Assembly: GCF_000801105.2 (NCBI RefSeq)
Contig: NC_079515.1
Location: forward strand, 13,888,001 to 13,952,000
Reading direction: 5' to 3'
Length of the DNA stretch: 64,000 nucleotides
DNA from: Raphanus sativus
Lineage: Eukaryota > Streptophyta > Magnoliopsida > Brassicales > Brassicaceae
In this document: positions 31,781-42,442 of the stretch, one piece after another
Layout: each line of letters opens with the position of its first letter
How positions within the stretch are numbered: position 1 is the stretch's first letter
Program-made: the position numbers and the translations under genes
The notes under the pieces: model-generated
Told to the model about the DNA's origin: nothing
The model's database searches: none
The model's input: the letters and a program-made list of their open reading frames with translations, nothing else

Positions 31781-32627
31781 CCTAACCGGCTTACCAAAGT
31801 CAAGCTAGTGACTTTAACCAAGCGCTTGGTGGGAGGCAACCCACTGGTGAATGTATATATTATTTTTTCTGTCTTTAATTTCTTAAGAACTAACATGCTG
31901 GTCATAAAAACAAGAAAACCCGAGATGTTCCCAGTAGAACATTCAGGTGTATGATCCGTAATTGGAACAACCGCTCTACCCGACTGTTCCCAGGTAAGTT
32001 CTCGAACCAAAAAAATAAATAAAAAATAAATTAAAAAAAAAAGAGGAAAGGGAAGCGGTTAGGGTTTGCCTATTTAACGACAACTTACCCCACTTCCCCA
32101 CTAATTCTCTCTCGGCGCAAAACATTCCTCCCTACCAAAGAACCCTAAATCGAAAACCTCTCATCTCCCAACTTCATCTTCTGAATTTTAAGTTATAACC
32201 TCTAGGATTCTCTAGAGATCGGGTTGTTTTTGCAGGAATCAAAACCAAGCAAGGTAACCGCCTAGTCTCCTCCCTCTTGGCATACACAAATCGCGAAATT
32301 GAAGAGTCTTCCTTGACTCTCTTATCTCTATTGCTTAATTATTGATCCCAGATGTAGTCCATAATCGATTTCAATCTTTCTACTAGGATCGATTTTGGAT
32401 TAATAGAAAAGAGATATGAACCGATTTGTTTGCTAATTTGGGTACTTGATTAGACCGCTTGAGTAAACATGTTGTGTAGAACTGATTAGCGGATTGCTAG
32501 ATATGGAAACTAATAGGTTGTTTAGAAATCGATGGACTTGTTTTAATTGAGAGATTGGTAATGTTCCATCATTTCTAAAATAACCGTTAAACAGTGCTAA
32601 TAGAGAGATTTTGTTTCTATTTTGCAG
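31781..32627 (+). other. Athila spacer between pol and env-like ORF with splice-like signals
   Basis: No gene. Holds the tag GGTGGGAGGCAACCC at 31828, an A-rich run near 32010-32045, a CT-rich leader-like stretch (32090-32200), a donor-like CAAG|GTAACC near 32252 and an acceptor-like TTTCTATTTTGCAG ending at 32627, immediately before the env-like ATG. Confidence 0.5.
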
Positions 32628-33410
32628 ATGCCACCACGCACCAAGCTAAGAGCACTCAAGTCTTCCAAAGTCACCCACGGAAACAATACACCCCCTCCGA
32701 ACCACAGTGCTCCAGCCTCATACCCATGGCCTAACAAGAATGAAGGTCATCCAATCGATATTAATGACCCACTGCTCCTCGACTACAACTGTGAGGGACA
32801 GGACAAGGAATCTGCGGCAAGGTACAATCGGCTTCGAAGCGCAGAGATCTTACCCCCTGTCTTCGCACACGCATATACACTAGCTGCACTTGGGCTCGAC
32901 ACAGATGTGTTTGATACACTCCAAGCAATGGGCACTGCTCCTCTCTGCTACCAACCCCACGTTCTCTACCCAGGCCTGGTTAGACAGGTGCTCGCAACAG
33001 CTCAGATCAGTTACGGAAATCCTACTGCGCCAACATACGAGAACTGTTCCTTCTCTTTCATGGCTGACGGAAAGCTCTGCTCGATCTCTCTATGATCTCA
33101 ATGAAATCTATGAGATCGCAGACACAACTAAGAAGGTTGCAGTTGAAAAGAAGTTCACGCCTGCAAACGTCTTTTAGGATCTCATTGCAAGCGGAACATT
33201 CACATCTCGCAAGGCTTACCAGTCGAAGATCAGGAACCCCTCTCTGAGGATTCTCACCAAGATCATAGCAAACATACTGTTCGCTAAGGAATCAACTTCC
33301 AAGGTTACAAACAGAGAGCTGCAGGTGCTGTACACGGGCGTTGAGGACGAGATGCACCGAGACAAAGTGATACCCATTCAGCCCGTGAAAACAAACCCAG
33401 GGTACCATCT
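32628..33410 (+). pseudogene. Athila env-like ORF (ATHILA ORF-1 family), broken
   Basis: Starts MPPRTKLRALKSS. Family-type blocks follow: YENCSFSFMADGKLCSISL, then after a one-base shift near 33090 YDLNEIYEIADTTKKVAVEK, a TAG in place of a Trp codon at 33175 (NVF-stop-DLIASGT), and LQVLYTGVEDEMHRDKVIP. It corresponds to the third ORF downstream of pol in Athila elements, sometimes called env-like; a role in infection has not been shown in plants. The ORF is cut at 33410 by the LTR. No transmembrane span is seen in what remains. Confidence 0.75.
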
Positions 33411-34751
33411 TGATAGTGCTCAAATTACCCAGTAGAGCTTACTCTCTCAAATAAGAGGTACAGCTGTAGTACTTAGGGATCGAATCACGAGGAGCTAGGG
33501 AACCAATTAAATAAAATCTACTAATCAATCCTAGGTGAAGTTGGTTTATATGATATAAATAAAAGTAACAATTCCTAAAATGAGCAAGGTAGTTGCTCTA
33601 ACTAACAATATGATGGGTTGTTTAAATGTGATAAAGAGTGCTAGACATAGGATTTTTATTCAGGAATGGAGATTATAATCTCTATAAATGCTTTAACAAG
33701 TTGCTTGCATGATACTATAGAACTCAGCCGCTTAACTCAAGTGAAATATCACTGGTTAAATAATCTAGATCTCTGGCCTCAATGTCGTAATGTTGGCGCA
33801 GAAAAAGAGTCGATCGATATCCTTTTGAGATATCGAGCGATACACCTTTCGCAGCGCCGATCAATTCACCTGTCCGGATATCAATCGACGGCTTCTAGAT
33901 ATGCCTAGGCGCGAGCCGATAGTGAACACTAGGTCTCAAGGAGGAGCTGTCGCTCTTCTCAATGGGAGACAAGCTAGCTCAAATGGATAATTCAAGATAA
34001 TCAAAGATCCTAGTGATCTATGTTCTAGTTAGCTAATCTAAAACAAGCATAGGGTGCAATCCATTTAATGAGTACCACAACTTAGCAATTATAGTTTGGG
34101 GCTAATCCCACAAACCTATTTAAACCCTAGATCTAACAAGTAGACTACTCAGACATAGCTAAGCAATTCATGACAATGGATAGATGAAAGAATTGCATAG
34201 ATAGAAATAAGTAGAAATACAAAAGGAGATGAGAAATCTCTCCAATCTCTCAAAACAATATAAAACTCTAGTCTCTCTCTCACACTCTCTGCTTTTCTCT
34301 TGAAGGTTGTTAAAAGCTTGCCGTCAAAAAACACTTAGCAGGAATATTTAAGCATTTCCATTAGGTTAAAAACTCGTCAGGGGCAATCTCGTAATTTGGT
34401 GAAGTCTTGGTGAAGTTGTCGGCTAAACCATTTCGTCCTCGATATCGATCGACAACACTGATGTGTATCGATCGATTATAATCTTCTAGTACGCGGATCT
34501 TCTCAGCTACATCAATCGGTAACTCTGGATGAGTATCGATCGATTATAATCGCAATGTTGACTTCCGACTTGGTCTTGTATGGTCAACTCGGGTATATCA
34601 TCTCTTGTACTCCAAAATGCTCCAAAACATCACTTTCTCACGAAATGCTCCTGAACCTGAAAACATACCTAACATGCTAGAAAATAGATTAAATATATAA
34701 TAAAATACTAGTATACCATGGTTAAAAACGGGTAAAATCCATGGTATATCA
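33411..34751 (-). repeat. Athila-derivative 3' LTR (1341 bp)
   Basis: Plus-strand borders TGATAGTGCTCAAATTACC and CCATGGTATATCA. It contains ATACCATGG and CCATGGTAT inverted repeats at the sense start, and TCGATCGA sites at about 33811, 34441, 34469 and 34537. Its right half is nearly the same as the nested LTR at 41328-42191. Confidence 0.85.
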
Positions 34752-34767
34752 ACTCCCCCAGACTTAC
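34752..34767 (-). other. Polypurine tract of the Athila derivative
   Basis: AAGTCTGGGGGAGT on the minus strand, abutting the LTR start. Confidence 0.75.
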
Positions 34768-36068
34768 TCCTTTGCTTGTCCTCAAGCAAAAACAGTAGTC
34801 TTTGGAAAAGGTTTGAAAACGAGGGGAACTCAAAGATTCAAAATACTGAAGTCATCACTCTATAGGTTTGCAATTCATGTCTAAACATCCTAATCACAGA
34901 AGTTCATTATGTCTTATCCTAGCTTAGCAACCAAACTCATCTAGTCAACAACTTAGCAAATCTCATCTGACATTCCCCTCTACTAACCTCATTTCTTAAC
35001 ATAAAATAAAAGTGCAGGCTTTACCTTTGGAGTATCGATCAAAGGACATATGGATTCAACTCAAACAAGTATCTGAACACACAGGTAGTCTTCTCTGATC
35101 CCTTTCTCCCCTCATCTCTCTTCTCTGAATCTCTTATTAGTTTCAATTTCAACAGGTTTCGATGCTACAAAGGTCATCTAGTCCATTTCATTGACATTTG
35201 CATTGTAACTCATACATTTCTGACAAAGTGTAGCGAATAATGGGGTCTTTGGTAATTTACCTATCCCTCGTTTCCACAATGTGTGATCATCCTTGAGATT
35301 TAGAATACTGGGGTCGCAGAAGACACTCCTACCCATCTGCCTCTCAAGAATCATTTCAATCTTTTATAACATAAACTTAGATCTCGAGACGCTGAAGAGA
35401 GAGAAGGAAGGGAACCAGAAACACACAGACTTTTTACCTTCCAGACTTCTAAGAGGATTCCGATCCAGTGATTTCCAAGCCACAAGACAAGCAAATAAGT
35501 CAGTATTAGTGTTGGAGGTCAGCTTGGTTCCTTCAAACAATCTTAGCTAGTGAATATAGATGACAGGTTGATCCACTTTAGCATCCTTAGTACTATCTGC
35601 AATCAGTAATCTAGAATGGTGCTGAAGAGTGGTCAGACAATCAAATATAAATCTATATCAATGTTCCTATTTAATACTTATGCGAAAAAAAATTTTGAAA
35701 AACAATTTAAATAAAAACCAAAATAAAAAGACATATTAGTAAACTTCCCCCAGACTTAAATTACACTGTCCCAGTGTAACACAGCCGGTGGTGAGGTAAA
35801 GAAAATAAATCATAATTAATAAATATAACAAGTTTGAATGAATAAACCTGATCGACAAGGTTTCGATCGATTCGTAATGGTATACGTCGATCGTTAGTAA
35901 TGGTCGTGTAACGATCGTGTGGTGTCGAGCGATATGAATGGTGAATGTCGGTCGACGGTATTGCAAAATAAATCCGAAAAATAAAAGCAAAAATGAAAAA
36001 TAATAAAATAAAGGAAAATAAAAGAAAACCTAATAGGGGGTTGCCTCCCACTCAGCGATTTGTTATAT
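34768..36068 (-). other. 3' UTR of the Athila derivative, no gene
   Basis: Non-coding stretch that shares landmarks with 40817-41227 (TTTGCTTGTCCTCAAGCAAA hairpin, CAAGTATCTG, CTCATC blocks) and ends at the tag GGGTTGCCTCCCACTCAGCG at 36038. It contains several CGATCGA-type sites (about 35864-35950). The short open frames are not supported. Confidence 0.65.
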
Positions 36069-36866
36069 TCATTTAGCTTGACTGTGGTAGGTGAGTGACT
36101 CATGGGGTGCAGTGGGGGTTGTTGTTTGCTGGTGGGCAAACATTTCCTCATCTTTGGACTCAGCAGCAGTGAAGCTTCTTGTGGCATTATCTGATCTTGT
36201 CCATCTCAGATATATCTTTGCTAAATCTGCTTTGATGACTCGCAATCTTCTGTCCAAATCTTCCATGTCAAACTGATGCTGATAGAAGTCAAATCTTGAA
36301 TGCTCAGGTAGTTCTTCATGTTGATCGTTGTCGTGCTGGTCATGAATCTGCTGATCTTGATCTGCCAAGGTCTCGATATCGATCGATGCTACAACTTGTG
36401 CGTCGGTCGGTTCGCTGGGAGTTCTGTCGGTCGACTCAGTATCAACTGTGTCGATCGATTCTGAGCGTTGTCCTTGGTACTCAAGAATTCTCTGCATATT
36501 GCGTATCTCATTCTTCAAAAGACCAGTAGCTCTACAAAGGTTGGTCACTCTTTCGTTGAGAGTGTTGTCAATGTCATCACTTCGTTCGTTGAGTCTCTCC
36601 TCCATGGCATCCATAGCCTCGTACAGCTCATCTTTGATCTCATCAACTTCTGCTGTAGTGCATGCTCTCTTCGCTGGTGGTGACTTGATGTCGATCGATA
36701 TTGGTCTAGGCCTGTCGATCGATGTTACGTTTCTGTCACGAAGACCAAGATGATCTTGAACTATGCTCATGTCTTTTTGTAGCTCGTTCAGCTGTCGTGG
36801 CAGTGTATCCTGGAATCGTAGGATAGGTGCACTGAAATTTTCATGCTTCTTCACGTATGCTTTCAT
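36069..36866 (-). pseudogene. SID-repeat/coiled-coil C-terminal part of Athila-derivative protein
   Basis: 265-codon open stretch ending at 36069, just before the spacer tag. It contains NVTSIDRPRPISIDIKSPPA, Glu/Asp-rich heptad-like helices (DEIKDELYEAMDAMEERLNE; then RATGLLKNEIRNMQRILEYQ), SESIDTVDTESTDRTPSEP, an acidic His/Gln-rich segment (DQQIHDQHDNDQHEELPEH) and another helix (MEDLDRRLRVIKADLAKIYL). SID is encoded by TCGATCGAT/C in most cases. A stop near 36912 separates it from the preceding part. Protein family unnamed, function unknown; coiled-coil oligomerisation is inferred. Confidence 0.7.
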
Positions 36867-36911
36867 CCTATCTTCCAGTGCTGCGAACCTTGTGTCGATC
36901 GACGGAGAAGA

Positions 36912-37937
36912 CTATGTGTCGATCGGTGGAAAAGTAGCATTCTTAGCTTTATCTTTCTTACGAATTGATGCTAGCTCTTTCTGTAGAAGATCGACATTGT
37001 TGCTGAGAGGGCTGTAGACGTCTCCAATCCGTGTATTGATGTAAGCAAACTCCCATTCATCTTTCTTAGGTGATGAACATTTTGGTCGGTCCTTGGATGT
37101 AGTCTTGCCGATGTCGATCGATGGTGCAGGTACTCTGTCGGTCGATATTGGTGGTGTGGCTTCCTTCTCAAGCATGGTTAATATGTTTCCAAGTTCCACT
37201 CTTATCTTGGCAATATCATTCTGGAGGTCCTTGTAACTGACATCCAAAGGCTGGAAAGTGTCTTCCACCAATGTGTGCATGTTGGCCTCAAGGTGTGCCT
37301 GAGCTCTCCATACATCAGTCACCATATCATCTATCTCCTCTCTACTGTAGGGTACTGGTGGTGGTATGTATGCATGGTAAGGGCGTGTGTGTACTGGAAG
37401 GCGTAAGCAACCTCTGTGAAAAAGGGATGCTCTATCCAGAATTCTCTTTACTTGCTCCTTGGTAACATGGATGATTTCACCATCAACTCCTCTAGTATGG
37501 CCAAACTCATCTCTGTAGACACCATATTCATCTTTTGCTTCCCATTTGAATCTCCTGGATCCATCAGTACTGAAGGCACGTCGTCCAAACTCCAATCGTC
37601 TGTCGGGCGATCTGACTCTTGGCATGTCGATCGATCCGGGATATCCGCCGTCGATCGATGGTGATGAAACTAAGTCGATCAATGGGGAACTCCTGGGTTG
37701 ACCGAGGTGTTGAGGAACTGTATCCTCCCTTGTGTTGACGTGGTGGTTGTCCTGGACGTGAGCTAGGATGTCTGGATGGCTACGTTGCTGTGTGAACAGG
37801 TTTTCTGGTCCATTAGCAACTTGGAGGATGTCTGCTATGTCTTCTCTGGTTATGTGCAGAACTCTTCCATCCATTGCTCTTGCATAGCCATCTGTGTCCC
37901 TGAAAATTCCAAATTCATCAGGTGTTAGTGAAACGTT
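36912..37937 (-). pseudogene. Paired YRD modules and coiled coil of Athila-derivative protein
   Basis: Starts with module 1 (DEFGIFRDTDGYARAMDGRV, then ITREDIADILQ). A proline-rich SID linker follows (PSIDGGYPGSIDMPR), then module 2 (DEYGVYRDEFGHTRGVDGEI, then VTKEQVKRILDRASL), a RPYHAYIPPPVPYSREEIDD segment and long helices (LQNDIAKIRVELGNILTMLE). The frame is open for 320 codons from 37874. A stop and shift near 37937-37958 separate it from the N-terminal part. The same order is seen at 62.3-64 kb. I do not recognise a function. Confidence 0.7.
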
Positions 37938-37957
37938 CCTTCATAAGGTTCATGAAA

Positions 37958-38394
37958 TCAAGATTGAGCTCTGTTGAAGACGTCGATCGATGGTGTTGTG
38001 GTGGTGGCGATCGATGGTGCACGTCTAGCTGCATGGTTGGATCGATTGTTCATGTTGTTGCAGTCCTCCATTGATAAGTTTTTGAGTGCTTGAAGCTGCT
38101 GGGTAGAAGGTGAAAATGTTTGAATTTTCGTGTTTGTAGTTGTCAACCTTTTATACCCATGTGTTGTCCTAATCGGTGAAATTCCGATTTTGTCATTTAA
38201 GTCGTCCGCGTTAATATCGATCGATGTGATACTGGCTATGTCGATCGATGGACGATGTCGTTTTGCTGGATGTAGTAGATTATCGATCGATGGTGGGCGT
38301 TTGATGTCGATCGATTGTGGGAGTCGATTTGCAAATCTGTCATTCTCTAAGTAATTTTCCCAAGCTCTCTCTTCCCAGTAGTCTGCATCATGTT
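37958..38394 (-). pseudogene. N-terminal SID segment of Athila-derivative protein
   Basis: Minus-strand sequence from about 38394 reads HDADYWEERAWENYLENDRF, then LPQSIDIKRPPSIDNLL, RHRPSIDIASITSIDINADD, and on to PSIDVFNRAQS with a stop at 37958. Five TCGATCGA palindromes lie within 350 bp, each encoding SID. The upstream protease and gag parts are absent, so the element is truncated here. Confidence 0.65.
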
Positions 38395-39372
38395 CTTCAC
38401 TGTGATTGTATATATTTTTTCAATTAGTTTATGTTTCTAACTCGTGTCAGTCTAGTCTTTTCTGAACCATTACATGTCTGGATTTGGTAGAAGAGTAAGA
38501 GAGGGTGAATGATGAAAAGATGTCTTTTTAGAGTAATCCTGCGGAGAACATCCAAGAGGATCAGTCACGAGACTGTTCTCAAGCGGAGTAACCAGGCGGA
38601 GCGGTCTTAAGGTTGTTCCCGAAAAATAAGGAAACTCTCAAACTAATTCGGGAATTTTCCCTAGCTGCCCTACTATCTCTCTACCGAAAGGCGCCTCCCT
38701 ATAAAGAGCGCCTCCTATCTTTTTTTATCTTTTACGTTAGTTTTACAAGACAAGTTTCATACTTTTGGATTCAAGCTTTTGCAAGGGTGACAGCTTCACT
38801 TCTTTCATCGAGAAGGACAACACGAACCCTAGTTTTATCTTTTCTTAATTTGATCATGAGTATTTCAGTTTCATCTGCTGTTATTCCTTGCATCATGATT
38901 GAGTAGTCTATTGTTGATCTAGGGTGACTGAGTGCTTATCGCAACTGAGCGTAGATAGGTTATCATTTAATAAATCTTCATTCATTCATTGTTTAATGCT
39001 TGCGCTAAACTGATCATCTAGCGTCTGATCCTAGGCTAATTTGTGCAGTGTAATGGTTGCTAGATCTTTCATGAAAGAGCATTGCATCCTTTGCCACACG
39101 AAAGTAGCTGTTAAGGTGCATTGTGAAAAAATCGGATTTATTCATTAAGGTTCATCATCAGATCTCAGACCAAGCGACATCTTAGGCGCTGAGTCTGATT
39201 GGTGAAAGGAACAACTACACAACAGTATGTTGTTCTAGCTAGTATTCCGAGTTCTAGATAGAGCTACATAAAACCTGAAAAATTGCTTGGTTGTGATCGG
39301 CAGCACTCGCATTTCACTCTAGATTAACTCCTTCAAATTTGAATCTTTTAATTGAAATTTTTACTTGGTTAT
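38395..39372 (+). repeat. LTR-like sequence, plus orientation, interrupted by the Athila at 39373
   Basis: No gene. Contains a possible TATA box (CCCTATAAAGAGCGCC near 38700), leader-like DNA, and CATGATTGAGTAGTCTATTG near 38890, which resembles inverse landmarks of the Athila LTRs (CTACTCAGACAT). Its right part ends at GTTAT, the target site of the complete Athila, and might continue after 49529. Borders not determined. Confidence 0.4.
39368..39372. other. Target site duplication GTTAT (left copy)
   Basis: GTTAT directly before TGATACTTGCTC; the same five bases follow the other LTR at 49525-49529. Five bases is the standard size for Ty3/gypsy integration and proves that the two LTRs belong to one insertion. 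Confidence 0.9.
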
Positions 39373-40816
39373 TGATACTTGCTCAAATTACCCTAAAGCA
39401 ACTTTACTTTTATCAAAAGAGGTCAAGTTGTAGTATTTAGAGATCGAATCCACAGAGACTCTTGGATTACACAATAGATCTTATAGTCTTCGAAATAAAG
39501 CTAGATTGAAAAGTTTTAGAACAATAACTTAAATTTATTCAAGTGCAAACAGGAAAATCGATCGATATTTGGAAGAGTATATCGATCGACGAACATGACA
39601 ATTGTTCGATTTTAGATAATGAGGTTTGTTATCAATTCAGGGAAGATAGCTAGGTTCAGTAAATTTGCATGTATGATAAGTAAGCAAACTAATTAAGTTA
39701 CCATGGATTTATAAATATTAACTTTTCTCGAACTCAAACTTTAAAGTATAATCTATTCAACTCTCGTTGTGTAGATTATCTAATGACTGAATCTCAGATC
39801 TCAACTCTCGTTATTGATCATGGGAAAGTGTCAATCGTTGGTTCTATATGAACATCGATCGATACACCTTTCAGAGTGTCGATCGATACAACTATCATTG
39901 CGTCGATCGATGTTTTTTCCAGCAAGCTTTATGAACAGATTTGATATATTCTCTAACTACCTAGCCATACTCTCGTAAGTATCTAGACGATAAGATTAAC
40001 TGAATGCAGAACTAATTAAATCACACTAACAACATATTAAATTCAACAAACTATAAATCACTCTTTGAAAACCCTAAATCTAACAAGAGAACTACTCAAA
40101 CATATTCAGAAGAAACATTATGATGGTATGAATTATACTGCAATAAAATAAATAATAGAGTAACAGAATAAAACCAAGAAACAAAAGAAGTTCAAGATCT
40201 TCCCTCTCTCAAGGTGCTAAGATCTCTCTCTCCAATCCTAACCTTTCTCTCTCTGGAATAATATGAAGCATAAAAGAGCGTACCCGTCGACAATAGCTTA
40301 GAAAACACATAAATAGGATTTCTGATCGACCAAGGGCATATTAGTAATTTGTGATAGCTTCTGGGCTTAATTTGGTCATAAAATAGAGTCGACCCGCATT
40401 CTGACATCCAAATCGATCGATTTGCAGTGTGCTGCATCGATCGATTTATGGCTCTCTTCTCGACAGCTTCCCCTCGCGAGGCAGACTGACCACTCTTCAG
40501 TAAAACGGGCATAACTTCTTCTAATGGTTGCAGATTGACCTCAAAATGGTGGAATTGAAAAGCTAACTCAAAGCTCTATCTTGTGTCAAAAGATGAGAAA
40601 TATCTAACAGTGGTAAGATCTCCATCCATAGCTAAACATCTGACGTGTTTGTGCAGTTCTGCACTTCGAAATACTCCAAAAGGCACTAAAATCACCACTT
40701 TCCTCCAAATCGTCCATGAACCTGTAAATACTCTAAATATACTCCAATGATTATTAAATAGTATCTAAAACACTTATATACCATGGCTAAAAGTGGGTAA
40801 AATCTATGGTATATCA
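39373..40816 (-). repeat. 3' LTR of the complete Athila (1444 bp)
   Basis: Plus-strand start TGATACTTGCTCAAATTACC, end CTATGGTATATCA. TCGATCGA occurs at about 39558, 39581, 39853, 39879, 39902, 40411 and 40435, in non-coding DNA. Several of these positions are shared with the partner LTR. Confidence 0.92.
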
Positions 40817-41227
40817 ACCCCATCAGACTTATCATTTTGCTTGTCCTCAAGCAAAACCAGTAGGCAGTCTCTCTGAACGAGGTTTAAAAACAGCAGAGAC
40901 TCAAAAGAATTTAAAAACTCAGTCACCATCTCTGTAGTAGTGCAAGCCAAATCATAAATATCCTAACCTTAGAAGCACATTATACCATATCCTAGTATAG
41001 CAACCAAATTCACCTAGTCAACAACCTAACAGATCCTGTCTGACAATCCCCTCTACTAACCTCATTTTTTGCATAAATAAAAGTGCAGGCTTTACCTTGG
41101 GAGTAGCGATCACATGATGCAAGGATGCTCAAACAAGTATCTGGACCTCCAAGTAAAAATAAGTTCATTTCCTCTCTCTTTACTTATTTCTCTCTTAGTC
41201 AAAGTCTAATGCATTGCAGAATCATTG
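40817..41227 (-). other. Athila 3' UTR with degenerate polypurine tract
   Basis: Begins with GATAAGTCTGATGGGGT (minus strand), a weakened polypurine tract, then landmarks shared with 34768-35200. No gene; it runs into the assembly gap. Confidence 0.65.
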
Positions 41228-41327
41228 NNNNNNNNNNNNNNNNNNNNNNNNNNNNNNNNNNNNNNNNNNNNNNNNNNNNNNNNNNNNNNNNNNNNNNNNN
41301 NNNNNNNNNNNNNNNNNNNNNNNNNNN
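41228..41327. other. Assembly gap, 100 N
   Basis: Exactly 100 N, a conventional placeholder for a gap of unknown length. It sits at the left end of the nested LTR, a repeat-collapse site. Open frames spanning it are artefacts. Confidence 1.
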
Positions 41328-42191
41328 ATATGCCTAGGCGCGAGCCGATAATGAACACTAGATCTCAAGGAGGGCGGTTTGCTCTTCTCCAAGGAGATAC
41401 TAGTTCAAACAGATAATTCAAGATATCAAAGATCCTAGTGATCTATGCTCTAGTTAGCTACTCTAGAACAAGCTTAGGGTGCAATTTATTTGATGAATAT
41501 CACAACTTAGCAATTATAGTTTGGGACTAATCCCACAAACCTATTTAAACTCTAGATCTAACAAGTAGACTACTCAGACATAGCTAACCAATTCATAACA
41601 ATAGATAGATGAAAGAATTGCATAGATAGATAAAAGTAGAATAACAAATGGAGTTCACAAATCTCTCCAATCTCTCAGAACATATAAAACTCTAGTCTCT
41701 CTCTCACACTCTTTGCTTTGCCTCTCAAGACTTGCTTTTCTTAGACTCTTCAAAGCTTGCCGTCAAAAACACTTAGCAGGAATATTTCAGCATTTCCATT
41801 AGGTTAAAAACTCGTCAGGGGCAATCTCGTAATTTGGTGAAGTCTTGGTGAAGTAGTCGGCTAAACCATTTCGTCCTTGATATCGATCGACAACACTAGA
41901 TGTGTATCGATCGATTATAATCTTCTAGTACGCGGATCTTCTCAGCTACATCGATCGACAACTCTGGATGAGTATCGATCGATTCTTATCACAATGTTGA
42001 CTTCCGACTTGGTCTTGAATGGTCAACTCGGGTGTATTATCTCTTGTACTCCAAAATGCTTAAAAAACATCACTTTATCACGAAACGCTCCTGAACCTAA
42101 AAACATACCTAACATGCTAGAAAACACATTAGTTATATAATAAAATACTAGTATACCATGGTAGAAAACGAGTGAAATCCATGGTATATCA
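41328..42191 (-). repeat. Nested Athila LTR, right part
   Basis: Sequence from ATATGCCTAGGCGCGAGCCG to CCATGGTATATCA matches 33899-34751 of the other LTR with a modest number of differences, including the same four TCGATCGA neighbourhoods (41882, 41907, 41951, 41977). Its left third and anything beyond are hidden by the gap. It may be a solo LTR or one end of a whole inserted element. Confidence 0.85.
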
Positions 42192-42442
42192 TTCGTCTGG
42201 GCCGCGTCGGTCGATGGAGATGGCAAACGTCAACTCGGATCTGTTTTTTTTTTCAGAGAAAAGAAAATACTAAATCAGTGGGTTGCCTCCAACTCAGCGT
42301 TTTTTTACGTCATTATAGCTCGACAGTCATTTCATATCAATCGGTAGGTGGTAATCCCAGACGTATAATTCGTCTGCCCGGTGTCTCTATCTTCGCCCAA
42401 TAGTGTTTAACTCTTTGTCCATTCACCATGAACTCTTCTCCT
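42192..42442 (-). pseudogene. Integrase C-terminal end and spacer of Athila, frameshifted
   Basis: The minus strand reads SPYGAIVLINSKGEEFMVNG and QRVKHYWAKIETPGRR to a stop at 42337 in a different frame from the integrase core. The spacer tag (GGGTTGCCTCCAACTCAGCG at 42281 on plus) then lies next to the nested LTR. Confidence 0.8.

Larger units (their letters stand above)
29596..33410 (+). mobile_element. Plus-strand Athila fragment: pol plus env-like ORF
   Basis: Starts inside RT and ends inside the env-like ORF, where a minus-strand Athila LTR begins at 33411. No LTR of its own is visible. Gene order RT, RNase H, integrase, spacer tag (GGTGGGAGGCAACCC at 31828), env-like ORF is that of autonomous Athila elements. 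Stops and frameshifts are frequent and the integrase N-terminus is deleted. Confidence 0.85.
33411..38394 (-). mobile_element. Pol-less Athila derivative, minus strand, 5'-truncated
   Basis: On the minus strand: SID/YRD ORF region (38394-36069), spacer tag (GAGTGGGAGGCAACCCC, inverse of 36038), 3' UTR, polypurine tract, and 3' LTR (34751-33411). There is no trace of RT, RNase H or integrase between the ORF and the spacer tag. The 5' LTR and gag are missing, and DNA beyond 38394 looks like an LTR of opposite orientation. The element inserted into the env-like ORF of the 29.6-kb Athila. Confidence 0.75.

Noticed and set aside
41125..41416. Open frames spanning the run of N
   Set aside because: Artefacts of undefined bases.
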